Source: Rhizobium sp. SL42
Lineage (GTDB): Bacteria; Pseudomonadota; Alphaproteobacteria; Rhizobiales; Rhizobiaceae
Reading direction: 5' to 3'
DNA: 64,000 nt
Assembly: GCF_021729845.1 (NCBI RefSeq)
Contig: NZ_CP063397.1
Coordinates: forward strand, 3,176,001 to 3,240,000
The notes under the pieces are model-generated. The model made no database searches and was not told the origin of the DNA. It worked only from the letters and a program-made list of their open reading frames with translations. Position numbers and translations under genes: made by a program. Position 1 is the first letter of the stretch, and the number at the start of each line of letters is the position of its first letter. Positions 36,901-45,024 of the stretch are shown here, one piece after another.

Positions 36901-39633
36901 GAGAACAGGCTTTATGGCGAAGCGGGTGACGACCGGTTGATCGGTGGCGCTTTGAGCGACATCCTCGACGGCGGCACGGGCAACGATGCGATGAGCGGCG
37001 GCGCTGGCGACGACATCTATGTCGTGGACTCGGCGAAGGACGTTGTGACGGAAGCGGTGAACGGCGGTGTGGATACGGTGCGTGTGTCGGCATCGAGCTT
37101 CACGCTGTCGGCCTATGTCGACAATCTGGAATATGTGGGCAGCGGTGCCTTCAAGGGGATCGGCAGTGCGGATGCCAACCGGATGACGGGCGGTGCGGGC
37201 GCCGACGTTCTGGACGGTGCGGCCGGCAACGACTTCCTCTATGGCGGGCTCGGCAATGACAGCCTGGTGGGCGGCATCGGCAACGACCTGCTCGATGGCG
37301 AAGGTGGCGCCGACAAGATGGCCGGCGGCGTCGGCAACGACAGCTATTATGTCGACAACATCGGCGACGTCGTGACGGAACTCGTCTCGGCCGGGACGGA
37401 CACGGTGTTCACGACGCTTGCGGCTTATACGCTGGGTGCGCATGTCGAGAACCTGACCTTCGACGGCACGGGTGGCTTTGTCGGCACGGGCAACACGCTG
37501 GCCAATGTTCTCACGGGCGGCGCGGGCGACGACATCCTGAGCGGCCTCGACGGCAATGACCGGCTCTCCGGTGGCGAGGGCAATGACACCCTCATCGGCG
37601 GGACGGGCGCGGACACGATCGAGGGCGGTGACGGCGACGATTTTGTCTATTTCGGCGATCTCTGGGCGAACATCAGCTGGATCTACGACATCGCGACGGC
37701 GACCTTCCGCTTCATGGGCACGCTGATCGGTTCTGATGCGGTCACCGGTGTCGAGACGTTCCGGGACGCAGCCGGCATCGATCGCACGGCGGCCTTCCTG
37801 ATCAAGCCCGGCGACTTCGTGCCGGAGGTTTCGATCGTGGCGGATGCGCCAAGTGTTGCTGAAGGCGATGCGGTCGAGCAGACGGTGACCTTCACGGTTG
37901 CGCTGACCATGGCGTCTGACGATGTCGAGACGGTGGCCTGGTCGGTGGCAGGCTCCGGCACGCGGCCGGCGAACTTTGCCGACATTCTGGGTGTGACGAG
38001 CGGTGTCCTGAGCTTTGCGGCCGGCGAGACGGCAAAGACGATCAGCATCACGCTTCGCGGCGACACAAAATACGAGGCGGACGAGACCTTCTCGGTCGTG
38101 CTCGGCGCGCTTTCGGAAGGCCTCTGGCGTGGGCCATCGACGGCGACGATGACGATCCTCAACGACGAGACGGCGCCGACCTACAACATCATTACAGGCT
38201 CGACCAAGGCGCAGACCCTGACGGGGACTGACGGCACCGACCGGATCAGCGGCGGCGGTGGCAATGACACGCTGCGCGGTGGCCTCGGCCACGACGTGCT
38301 GATCGCCTCCTCGGGCAACGACACGCTGGATGGTGGCGAGGGCGAGGACGACATGACCGGCGGGGCCGGCAACGACACCTATATCGTCGACAATATCGGC
38401 GACGCGGCAATCGAGATCTCGACGGGTGGTATCGATACGATCCGCACGACGCTGGAACGTTACACGCTGGGCGCCTGGATCGAGGGTCTGGTCTATACGG
38501 GCACGTCGTCCTTTACGGGCATCGGCAACACGCTGGCCAACAGCATCGTCGGCGGGATCGGCAATGACACGATCTATGGCGGTGCGGGCAACGACACGCT
38601 GAATGGCGGCGGCGGCGAGAACAGGCTTTATGGCGAAGCGGGTGACGACCGGTTGATCGGTGGCGCTTTGAGCGACATCCTCGACGGCGGCACGGGCAAC
38701 GATGCGATGAGCGGCGGCGCTGGCGACGACATCTATGTCGTGGACTCGGCGAAGGACGTTGTGACGGAAGCGGTGAACGGCGGTGTGGATACGGTGCGTG
38801 TGTCGGCATCGAGCTTCACGCTGTCGGCCTATGTCGACAATCTGGAATATGTGGGCAGCGGTGCCTTCAAGGGGATCGGCAGTGCGGATGCCAACCGGAT
38901 GACGGGCGGTGCGGGCGCCGACGTTCTGGACGGTGCGGCCGGCAACGACTTCCTCTATGGCGGGCTCGGCAATGACAGCCTGGTGGGCGGCATCGGCAAC
39001 GACCTGCTCGATGGCGAAGGTGGCGCCGACAAGATGGCCGGCGGCGTCGGCAACGACAGCTATTATGTCGACGACATCGGCGACGTCGTGACGGAACTCG
39101 TCTCGGCCGGGACGGACACGGTGTTCACGACGCTTGCGGCTTATACGCTGGGTGCGCATGTCGAGAACCTGACCTTCGACGGCACGGGTGGCTTTGTCGG
39201 CACGGGCAACACGCTGGCCAATGTTCTCACGGGCGGCGCGGGCGACGACATCCTGAGCGGCCTCGACGGCAATGACCGGCTCTCCGGTGGCGAGGGCAAT
39301 GACACCCTCATCGGCGGAACGGGCGAGGACACCTTCTACTTTGACGTCTTTGGTGACGGCAATGCCGACACGATCGCAGACTTCAACGCGGCGGCAGACA
39401 CGATCCTGCTCGACGCCGATGTCTTCGGTGACGATGATTATCTTGGGCAACTGCTTGGGTCTGCCTTCGGGCGGGGAACCGAAGCGACCAACGAGGATCA
39501 GCGGATCCTCTACGATCAAAGCTCGGGCAACATCTTCTACGATGCAGACGGTAGCGGTCTGATCGATCCGGTCGTCTTCGCTCGATTGACGGCAGGAACC
39601 TCACTTGAGCACAGTGATTTCACCCTGGTCTGA
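33901..39633 (+). CDS. Serralysin-like metalloprotease with RTX repeats and Calx-beta domains
   Basis: 1910 residues. The first in-frame ATG after an upstream stop is at 33901, and the ribosome-binding site is weak. Residues 1-230 are an M10 protease domain without a signal peptide: zinc motif 'HEIGHAIGLEH' (137-147) and the Met-turn 'YSIMSYFG' around Met170. From about 300 to the end there are many RTX nonapeptide repeats ('GGAGNDxL...') that bind calcium. Calx-beta-like domains lie at about 734-850 and 1306-1422 ('VSIVADAPSVAEGDAVEQTV'). The last 60 residues are hydrophobic and acidic, as in type I secretion signals. It should be exported by an ABC/MFP/TolC system, but none is encoded here. 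A 572-residue unit is tandemly duplicated. Confidence 0.93.
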   Translation: MALASWTDEQVLDQLNSGSRWTSSTITYAFPTTIWSMYSDGEAGFSGLNATQQARAVLAINLWDDLIEPSFVRVDAGNSEYHSDVEFANFKSTLDYAYAYYPGIGSVWFNSAYNASYGTDDLVTPRIGNHGFATFVHEIGHAIGLEHMGDYNGTADQPSSYQDSTVYSIMSYFGPSWGTGKVNGQGLVAWADWVGADGKLYSPQTPMMNDIMAIQRIYGADTTTRTGDTVYGFGSNVIGATASIYNFSKNLNPILCIWDANGNDTLNLSGWSAASTVNLAPGTFSSGNSMTLNISIARGAWIENAITGAGNDRISGNELANRLEAGSGNDVINGLAGNDILLGGNGDDTLNGGEGADEMSGGAGNDSYVVDDIGDVVVETSAVGTDTIRTTLSSYVLGNWIEVLIQTGAVTWTATGNVLANTIQGGGGENTLYGEAGDDRLIGGAQSDILDGGTGNDAMSGGAGDDIYFVDSAKDVITEALNGGVDTVRVTASSFTLSAYVDNLDYVGSGAFKGIGSADANRMTGGAGADVLDGAAGNDFLYGGLGNDSLVGGIGNDLLDGEGGADKMAGGVGNDSYYVDNIGDVVTELVSAGTDTVFTTLAAYTLGAHVENLTFDGTGGFVGTGNTLANVLTGGAGDDILSGLDGNDRLSGGEGNDTLIGGTGADTIEGGDGDDFVYFGDLWANISWIYDIATATFRFMGTLIGSDAVTGVETFRDAAGIDRTAAFLIKPGDFVPEVSIVADAPSVAEGDAVEQTVTFTVALTMASDDVETVAWSVAGSGTRPANFADILGVTSGVLSFAAGETAKTISITLRGDTKYEADETFSVVLGALSEGLWRGPSTATMTILNDETAPTYNIITGSTKAQTLTGTDGTDRISGGGGNDTLRGGLGHDVLIASSGNDTLDGGEGEDDMTGGAGNDTYIVDNIGDAAIEISTGGIDTIRTTLERYTLGAWIEGLVYTGTSSFTGIGNTLANSIVGGIGNDTIYGGAGNDTLNGGGGENRLYGEAGDDRLIGGALSDILDGGTGNDAMSGGAGDDIYVVDSAKDVVTEAVNGGVDTVRVSASSFTLSAYVDNLEYVGSGAFKGIGSADANRMTGGAGADVLDGAAGNDFLYGGLGNDSLVGGIGNDLLDGEGGADKMAGGVGNDSYYVDNIGDVVTELVSAGTDTVFTTLAAYTLGAHVENLTFDGTGGFVGTGNTLANVLTGGAGDDILSGLDGNDRLSGGEGNDTLIGGTGADTIEGGDGDDFVYFGDLWANISWIYDIATATFRFMGTLIGSDAVTGVETFRDAAGIDRTAAFLIKPGDFVPEVSIVADAPSVAEGDAVEQTVTFTVALTMASDDVETVAWSVAGSGTRPANFADILGVTSGVLSFAAGETAKTISITLRGDTKYEADETFSVVLGALSEGLWRGPSTATMTILNDETAPTYNIITGSTKAQTLTGTDGTDRISGGGGNDTLRGGLGHDVLIASSGNDTLDGGEGEDDMTGGAGNDTYIVDNIGDAAIEISTGGIDTIRTTLERYTLGAWIEGLVYTGTSSFTGIGNTLANSIVGGIGNDTIYGGAGNDTLNGGGGENRLYGEAGDDRLIGGALSDILDGGTGNDAMSGGAGDDIYVVDSAKDVVTEAVNGGVDTVRVSASSFTLSAYVDNLEYVGSGAFKGIGSADANRMTGGAGADVLDGAAGNDFLYGGLGNDSLVGGIGNDLLDGEGGADKMAGGVGNDSYYVDDIGDVVTELVSAGTDTVFTTLAAYTLGAHVENLTFDGTGGFVGTGNTLANVLTGGAGDDILSGLDGNDRLSGGEGNDTLIGGTGEDTFYFDVFGDGNADTIADFNAAADTILLDADVFGDDDYLGQLLGSAFGRGTEATNEDQRILYDQSSGNIFYDADGSGLIDPVVFARLTAGTSLEHSDFTLV
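35509..39317 (+). repeat. 1716-bp tandem duplication (about 2.2 copies) inside the RTX gene
   Basis: Bases from 35509 to 37601 match the bases 1716 further on. In the stretches I compared the only difference was one substitution (A at 37357, G at 39073). Before 35509 the copies differ (35502 and 35508), and they part again after 37601. The unit is 572 codons and keeps frame. It includes one Calx-beta domain plus several RTX blocks. Confidence 0.92.
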
Positions 39634-39701
39634 AATCGCCACGTCGCTAAAATTTCCACACGGCGGTCGCGCGGGGTTTACCGCGTTCCGTCCGCCCCAA
39701 G

Positions 39702-39827
39702 ATGCAGATGATCTTCCAGGACCCGGCCGCCTCGCTCAATCAGAAAAGGCGCGTGCGCGACATGCTGGCGGAAGTGCTTTCCGTCCACCGCATCCTCGAG
39801 GGTGCAGCGATCGGTGAACGGCTGTAG
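39702..39827 (+). pseudogene. Remnant of a dipeptide/oligopeptide ABC ATPase (DppF/OppF-like)
   Basis: A 41-codon in-frame piece reads 'MQMIFQDPAASLNQKRRVRDMLAE' and then 'VLSVHRI' to a TAG at 39825-39827. 'QMIFQDP.ASLNPR..V' is the Q-loop region of DppF/OppF. Walker A upstream and the signature downstream are gone. Confidence 0.7.
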
Positions 39828-39861
39828 CCCCTCTTGGCGTCAACCAAAGAGTGGTTGCGGG

Positions 39862-39987
39862 AGCGCCGTAGTCTTCGACAATATGCTCGCCCGCGTCGAT
39901 GGACGGGTCTACTGCAATCTCGGCAATTGGTATCGGGCGCTGGCTCTCCTGCCCGGCTTCTCCATCAACCGCGCCCATACGGAATGA
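39862..39987 (+). pseudogene. Short remnant resembling a PEP-synthase-like protein
   Basis: The frame 'VVFDNMLARVDGRVYCNLGNWYRALALLPGFSINRAHTE' then stop resembles the 'GRVYYNL.NWYR.L.LLPGF..NR' block of PEP/pyruvate-binding enzymes. The rest of the gene is missing. The match is from memory of the family and is tentative. Confidence 0.4.
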
Positions 39988-40049
39988 ACTGATGGGGTGG
40001 ATGCCCCCGTATGATGCCTGCCGGAGGGGGCATCCATCCCATCAGTTCA
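39985..40049. repeat. Long hairpin: 24-bp inverted repeat with one mismatch
   Basis: TGAACTGATGGGGTGGATGC at 39985 and onwards pairs with 40026-40049 over 24 bases with one mismatch. The loop is about 17 bases. It begins at the end of the PEP-synthase-like remnant. It could be a mobile-element end, a recombination site or a terminator. The mirrored arms look like an IS or integron-type structure rather than a normal terminator, because no U tract follows. Confidence 0.75.
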
Positions 40050-40173
40050 GTTCGACGTGCATCCTACGGAAGACAGTCCCGCCCAGAAGGCCGCTAATTT
40101 GATGAAGAAATGGGCCAGATATTCGCCCCAAGACACGTGCTTGCACACACCTCGTCGTGTGCCCCTTCATTCA

Positions 40174-41799
40174 TCATTTGCGCGATGCCAGGAATTCGAA
40201 GAGGCGCGCCACGGCCTCCGCCCCCGGATCATTGTTCCCTTCGAGTTGTCGCGCATTGACATAGGCTGCGCGTCCGGCCTTGGCTCGGCTCATTCCAGCG
40301 GTTCCGTCCGCCCCCTTTCGAGCGGCACTGGCGGCCTGCGAAAAGCCGTCGTTCAGACTGTCGAGTGCCGGCGCGAGGGCATCCACCATTGTGCGGTCGC
40401 CGACCTTGGCCCCACCAATTTCCTGCATTCGGCCAAGCCCTGCCTTCAACGCTTCGCGAATCGGCAAACCGCTCGAGGCCCCGTCACCGGCTGCTGCAAA
40501 GAAGATCGCGAGCAAGACGCCAGAGGAACCGCCCATGGTCTGGCTGAGTTCGAGACCGATCGCCCGCAGCAACTGCGTGTGATCGGAAAGCGGCAGGCGA
40601 TCCATCGCGCTGATCAGCGCCCGTGCGGCGCCCGCAAGCGTCGAACCGGTATCTCCGTCGCCTGATTTTGCATCGAGAGCATTCAGCGTCTGCTCCGCGG
40701 CAATCATGACTTCACAGCAATCAACCAGAAAGTCGCGCGTCGGTTTGTGGTTTGATGGAAGAGGCATGATCGGCGTCAGCCCGTCGGAAAGACCCATGAC
40801 CCTAACCGGGTCGACCGTGGCAAGGCCGGGCCATGCGGACGGACCCACAGGCATTGCAAGGCATGCAAGATCCTCGTCGTCAGCCGGATAAAGCGAGATC
40901 GAGAAGCCACGCATGTCGAGTGACGTCATCATGGCTGCTGGGCCGACAACGTGACTTACGTGAGAACCGATCTCCGATCGAATGAGTTCATGTGTCAGAA
41001 CCGACATTTCGAGAATGGATGTGCCGCCAAGATTGTTGATCAGCGCCACATGGTTCCGCTCACCGACTGCGGCCTTGAGCTTCCCGGCGACGGCCGCCAT
41101 CGCCGATTGCGCGCCAGAATAATGAACCTGCTCGACACCAGCCTCGCCATGGATACCAAGGCCAAGTTCCGCCATGCCCTTCGGGATACGATCCTCCTTC
41201 GGCGAGCCCGGTACGGTGCAGGTGTCGAGCGACATGCCGATGCTGCGGGTGCCCGAAATGACGCGGCGGGCGGCTGCGGTGACCGTGTCGAGATCGGCGC
41301 CGTTTTCGGCAAGCGCACCGGCAATCTTGTGGACGAAGAGCGTGCCTGCGACACCTCGGGCCTGGGGCAGGTCCGGCAGGGCGATGTCGTCGTCGACGAT
41401 GACAATGTTGACGTTGAGCCCGAAGGCGCGGGCCCGTTCCGCAGCGAGACCGAAATTGAGGCGGTCGCCGGTATAGTTCTTGACGATCAGCAGGCAACCG
41501 GCCGGGCCGGTGACGGCGAGGATGCCGGCGAGCACCGCATCGACGCTTGGCGAGGCAAAGACATCGCCACAGACGGCGGCAGTCAGCATGCCCGCGCCGA
41601 CGAAGCCGGCATGGGCCGGTTCATGGCCGGAACCACCGCCGGAGACCAGGGCGACCTTCGAGCGGTCCCAATCGGCGCGCACGACGACGCGGATATGCGG
41701 GTAACCATCGAGCCTTGCGAGCGGCACGGCGGAGGTCGCGAGCAGGCCCTCGACCGCCTCGATGACCACGTCTTCCCGTTTGTTGATGAACTGTGCCAT
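40174..41799 (-). CDS. Dihydroxyacetone kinase-like enzyme (fused DhaK-DhaL, ATP-dependent)
   Basis: 541 residues from the ATG at 41797-41799, with AAGGAG upstream. The N-terminal DhaK domain (about 1-335) has 'GGGSGHEPAHAGFVG' and 'LGLGIHGEAG', where His217 is the predicted residue that forms a hemiaminal with the ketose. The DhaL domain (about 360-541) has 'DAKSGDGDTGSTLAGAARAL', whose Asp residues hold Mg-ATP. The fused form uses ATP rather than the PTS. It phosphorylates dihydroxyacetone or a related short ketose such as erythrulose. It is the last gene after an ABC importer, so the imported polyol or ketose probably feeds it. Confidence 0.92.
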   Translation of the reverse strand: MAQFINKREDVVIEAVEGLLATSAVPLARLDGYPHIRVVVRADWDRSKVALVSGGGSGHEPAHAGFVGAGMLTAAVCGDVFASPSVDAVLAGILAVTGPAGCLLIVKNYTGDRLNFGLAAERARAFGLNVNIVIVDDDIALPDLPQARGVAGTLFVHKIAGALAENGADLDTVTAAARRVISGTRSIGMSLDTCTVPGSPKEDRIPKGMAELGLGIHGEAGVEQVHYSGAQSAMAAVAGKLKAAVGERNHVALINNLGGTSILEMSVLTHELIRSEIGSHVSHVVGPAAMMTSLDMRGFSISLYPADDEDLACLAMPVGPSAWPGLATVDPVRVMGLSDGLTPIMPLPSNHKPTRDFLVDCCEVMIAAEQTLNALDAKSGDGDTGSTLAGAARALISAMDRLPLSDHTQLLRAIGLELSQTMGGSSGVLLAIFFAAAGDGASSGLPIREALKAGLGRMQEIGGAKVGDRTMVDALAPALDSLNDGFSQAASAARKGADGTAGMSRAKAGRAAYVNARQLEGNNDPGAEAVARLFEFLASRK

Positions 41800-41812
41800 T
41801 GGAAAAACTCCT

Positions 41813-42808
41813 TCAAGCGAGACGCAGACCGTCGGCGTCGAAATAAAGCGGGTTGCTGGGCTCGATCTTGACGATGTCGCCATCGCGCAAGGCCGTGTGG
41901 GGTTCCGTGACCGTGACAAGGCTCAAGCCCCGAAACGACAGGTGCAGGCGGGTCTGGTCGCCCAACCGCTCGACCCGGTGCACGAGGCTCTCCTCGCCTG
42001 CCCCCTGGCGGATATGCTCGGGCCTGAGGCCCATGGAAACGGCGCGCGGCGGGGCTCCAGGGAAAGCATCGGCGGGGAGGATATTGATCCGTGGCTGGCC
42101 GAGGCGGGCGGCGGCATAGATGCTGACCGGCTGTTCATAGACCTCACGCGGCGAGCCGAACTGGACGAGGCGGCCGTGATGCAGAACGCCGACATGGGTC
42201 GCCATGGTCATGGCCTCGACCTGGTCATGGGTGACGTAAAGCAGCGTCGCGCCAAGATTGGCCTGGATATTCTTCAGTTCGATGCGCAGGTCCGCCCGGA
42301 GCTTGGCGTCGAGAGAGCTCAAGGGTTCGTCCATCAGATAGATCTGCGGATTGCGTACCAAAGCGCGGCCGATCGAGACGCGCTGCATCTCGCCGCCGGA
42401 GAGTGCTGTTGCCTTGTTGTCGAGCTTGTGGCCGATCTGCAGGATATCGGCGATGGCTTTGACCTTGCTGTCGATCTCGTCCTTCGGCGTCTTGAGCAGC
42501 GGCGATTTGAGCGGGAATTCCAGGTTTTCGCGCACCGTCAGATGCGGGTAGAGCGAATATTGCTGGAAGACCATGGCGACGTTGCGTTCGGCCGGAGTGA
42601 GGCCCTGCGTGGGGCGCCCGTCGATCAGGATCTCGCCGCTGTCGGGGCGCTCAAGCCCGGAAATCAGCCGCAGCGTCGTCGTTTTGCCGGCGCCGGTCGG
42701 GCCCAGCAGCACGACGAAGGAACCGTCCGGCACGGTCATCGAGACATTGTCGAGGGCGACATGATTGCCGAAGCGCTTGGTGACATTGTGAAGGGTGATC
42801 TCAGCCAT
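41813..42808 (-). CDS. ABC transporter ATP-binding protein (second of a pair)
   Basis: 331 residues from the ATG at 42806-42808, overlapping the previous gene by 8 bases, with AGGGAG upstream. Walker A 'GPTGAGKTT', Q-loop 'MVFQQYSLYPHL', signature 'LSGGEMQRVSIGRAL', Walker B 'IYLMDEPLSSLD' and H-loop 'LYVTHDQVEAM' are intact. A C-terminal TOBE/MalK-like domain follows. Two different ATPases in one operon recall the rhizobial glycerol importer GlpST pair, so a heterodimeric motor is likely. Confidence 0.92.
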   Translation of the reverse strand: MAEITLHNVTKRFGNHVALDNVSMTVPDGSFVVLLGPTGAGKTTTLRLISGLERPDSGEILIDGRPTQGLTPAERNVAMVFQQYSLYPHLTVRENLEFPLKSPLLKTPKDEIDSKVKAIADILQIGHKLDNKATALSGGEMQRVSIGRALVRNPQIYLMDEPLSSLDAKLRADLRIELKNIQANLGATLLYVTHDQVEAMTMATHVGVLHHGRLVQFGSPREVYEQPVSIYAAARLGQPRINILPADAFPGAPPRAVSMGLRPEHIRQGAGEESLVHRVERLGDQTRLHLSFRGLSLVTVTEPHTALRDGDIVKIEPSNPLYFDADGLRLA

Positions 42809-43898
42809 GACGCAGCACTCCCTCATTGCCGGCCGACAGCAAAGCATGGCCGCGTTCGCCGGCAAAGACCGTCAGCGTTCGGCTGTCGAATTCGAGACCG
42901 ACGGTCTCGCCGGCCTTCACCGGGACAGCGGATGAGATGCGGGCCTTGATGTCGCCATTGGCGGTCTTCAGCGTGACGATCTGGGTCGTGCCGAGGTATT
43001 CGGTGGCGATGACCCGGCCGCGATAGGGCGAGGCGTCGGAAAACCTGATGTGTTCGGGGCGCACCCCGAGCGTCAGCCGGCCTTCGGCGCCCTGGCGCAA
43101 CACGGGAATGGCGAAGCGATGGCCATCAAGGGTGACGTGATCGCTGCCGATGCCGACCATGCCGTCGAAGTCGAGAAAATTCATCGAGGGCGAGCCGATG
43201 AAATTGGCGACGAAGCGGGTGGCCGGCCAGTCGTAGATCTGCTGCGGCAAGCCGAACTGCTCGACGACACCATGATTCATGACGACGATCTTGTCGCCCA
43301 TCTGCATGGCCTCCAGCTGGTCGTGGGTGACGTAGACGGTGGTGGCGCCCATGCGGTCGTGAAGCGCCCGCAATTCTTCCGCCATGTGCTCGCGGAACTC
43401 GGCATCCAGTGCGCCGAGCGGCTCGTCCATGAAGAAGGCCTTGGGCCGGCGGACAATGGCGCGGCCGAGCGCCACCCGCTGGCGGTCGCCACCGGAGAGG
43501 CCACCGACCGGCTTGTCGAGGATGTCCTCGATCTTGAGGATGCGGGCGACCTCCTCGACGCGGGTCCTGACCTCGGTCTTCGGCACGCCCTGGCTCAAGA
43601 GCGGATAGGAGATGTTGCGGCGGACATTCATGTGCGGATAGAGCGCGAACATCTGGAAGACGAAGGCGATGTCGCGCTGGCTTGCCGGCTTCATGCCGAC
43701 CTCCTCGCCATCGATATAGATCTCGCCGCTGGTCGGCAGTTCCAGCCCCGCCATCATGCGCAAGGTGGTGGTCTTGCCGCAGCCGGAAGGGCCGAGCAGC
43801 ATGAAGAACTCGCCATCCTCGATTGTGAAGCTGGAGGACTGGACAGCGGTGAAGCTGCCGAATTCCTTGCGCACGTTTTCAATACGGATCTGCGCCAT
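42801..43898 (-). CDS. ABC transporter ATP-binding protein (first of a pair)
   Basis: 365 residues from the ATG at 43896-43898, two bases after the small membrane protein stop, with GGAG inside that gene's end as ribosome-binding site. Walker A 'GPSGCGKTT', Q-loop 'FVFQMFALYPHM', signature 'LSGGDRQRVALGRAI', Walker B 'AFFMDEPLGALD', H-loop 'VYVTHDQLEAM'. A C-terminal regulatory region follows ('LTLGVRPEHIRFSD'). It differs clearly from its neighbour in sequence, so it is not a recent duplicate. Confidence 0.92.
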   Translation of the reverse strand: MAQIRIENVRKEFGSFTAVQSSSFTIEDGEFFMLLGPSGCGKTTTLRMMAGLELPTSGEIYIDGEEVGMKPASQRDIAFVFQMFALYPHMNVRRNISYPLLSQGVPKTEVRTRVEEVARILKIEDILDKPVGGLSGGDRQRVALGRAIVRRPKAFFMDEPLGALDAEFREHMAEELRALHDRMGATTVYVTHDQLEAMQMGDKIVVMNHGVVEQFGLPQQIYDWPATRFVANFIGSPSMNFLDFDGMVGIGSDHVTLDGHRFAIPVLRQGAEGRLTLGVRPEHIRFSDASPYRGRVIATEYLGTTQIVTLKTANGDIKARISSAVPVKAGETVGLEFDSRTLTVFAGERGHALLSAGNEGVLRHG

Positions 43899-43900
43899 GA

Positions 43901-44089
43901 TTACTCCGGGAAATGGCTGACGATGATGAACATCACGGTTCCGATCAGCGTCACGAGAAAAGACCAGGAATAGAGGACAAGCGCGAAAGGCTGCATCATC
44001 ATGACCACGCCGAGCGCGATCAGCGCCGACGCGAGCAATTCCCATTCGTTGCGCCGGAAGTGGCGCAGGCCCTGCAAGAACCGGCTCAT
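43901..44089 (-). CDS. Small two-helix membrane protein of the ABC operon
   Basis: 62 residues. The ATG at 44087-44089 overlaps the permease stop as ATGA, and the stop lies two bases from the next start, so it is firmly embedded in the operon. 'RNEWELLASALIALGVVMMMQPF' and 'LYSWSFLVTLIGTVMFIIVSHF' are two membrane helices. Rhizobial glycerol-type importers also carry a small membrane protein (GlpU) between such genes, but the similarity was not tested. It could be an accessory subunit. Confidence 0.8.
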   Translation of the reverse strand: MSRFLQGLRHFRRNEWELLASALIALGVVMMMQPFALVLYSWSFLVTLIGTVMFIIVSHFPE

Positions 44090-45024
44090 TTGCGCACCGC
44101 TCCAAAGGTGATCCCGCGCAGGAGGTGTTTGCGCAACAGGATCGTGAAGACGACGACCGGGATGAGGAAGAGCGTGGCGCCGGCGGCAACCGCCGGCCAG
44201 TCCTGGCCGCTCACCCCGATGATGGTGGGGATGAAGGGCGGCGCGGTCTGGGCGGTGCCGGAGGTCAGGAGCACGGCGAAGGCATATTCGTTCCAGGCGA
44301 AAATCAGGCAGAAGATCGCGGTCGAAGCGATGCCGGTGACGGCCTGGGGCAAAACCACCTTGTAGAAGGCCTGGAAGCGGGTGTAGCCGTCGATCAACGC
44401 CGCCTCCTCGTATTCGATCGGGATCTCGTCGATGAAGCCTTTGAGCAGCCAGACCGAGAGCGAGAGATTGACCGCCGTATAGAGGAGGATCATGCCGAGA
44501 TGCGTGTCGCTCAAGCCTAGCTGGCGGTACATCAGGAAGATCGGGATGGCGACGGCGATCGGCGGCATCATCCGGGTAGACAGAATAAAGAACAGGAGAT
44601 CATCCTTGAACGGCACCTTGAAGCGCGAGAAGGCGTAGGCTGCTGCCGTACCCAGCACGATGCAGAGGAAGGTGGATCCGAAGCCAATGACCACCGAATT
44701 GGTGAAGCGCTCGCCGAAGCGCGAGGGGCCGGCGATGATCAGGCCGTCCTTGCGCACCAGCGCCTCATACCAGGTCTTCGGCTCGCCGAGTGCCTGAAGA
44801 TCAGCATCGGAGACGCGGGTGCGGGTGGTGAAGAGGTTCACATAGCCTTCCAGCGTCGGCTGGAAGAGAACTTTCGGCGGATAGGCTATCGAATCCGACG
44901 GACTCTTGAAGCCGGTCGTGATGATCCAGATCAGCGGCATGATGGTGACGACGGCGTAGAAGATCACGAGGATGCCGGCGAACCACTTCTGCCGCACGGA
45001 GGGTTCGGTGACGGAATAGCTCAT
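44086..45024 (-). CDS. ABC transporter permease (MalG/UgpE type)
   Basis: 312 residues from the ATG at 45022-45024, which overlaps the first permease stop by ATGA. There are six predicted helices, and the EAA loop 'IEYEEAALIDGYTRFQAFYKVVLPQAV' lies near residue 210. It belongs to the carbohydrate-uptake (CUT1) class. Between helices 1 and 2 is a long periplasmic insert of about 70 residues ('KVLFQPTLEGYVNLFTTRTRVSDADLQALGEPKTWYEALVRKDG'). Confidence 0.92.
   Translation of the reverse strand: MSYSVTEPSVRQKWFAGILVIFYAVVTIMPLIWIITTGFKSPSDSIAYPPKVLFQPTLEGYVNLFTTRTRVSDADLQALGEPKTWYEALVRKDGLIIAGPSRFGERFTNSVVIGFGSTFLCIVLGTAAAYAFSRFKVPFKDDLLFFILSTRMMPPIAVAIPIFLMYRQLGLSDTHLGMILLYTAVNLSLSVWLLKGFIDEIPIEYEEAALIDGYTRFQAFYKVVLPQAVTGIASTAIFCLIFAWNEYAFAVLLTSGTAQTAPPFIPTIIGVSGQDWPAVAAGATLFLIPVVVFTILLRKHLLRGITFGAVRK

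Noticed and set aside
35200..39320. Possible CRISPR-like or satellite repeat array
   Set aside because: The short repeats are RTX codons (GGxGxD) in frame, and the long 1716-bp repeats are coding. No spacer pattern or cas gene is present.
34375..39519. A 1714-codon open frame antisense to the RTX gene
   Set aside because: It exists because Gly/Asp-rich RTX codons (GGC, GAC) rarely give stops on the other strand. The plus frame has zinc-protease and calcium-binding motifs, and the antisense protein is low-complexity without domains.
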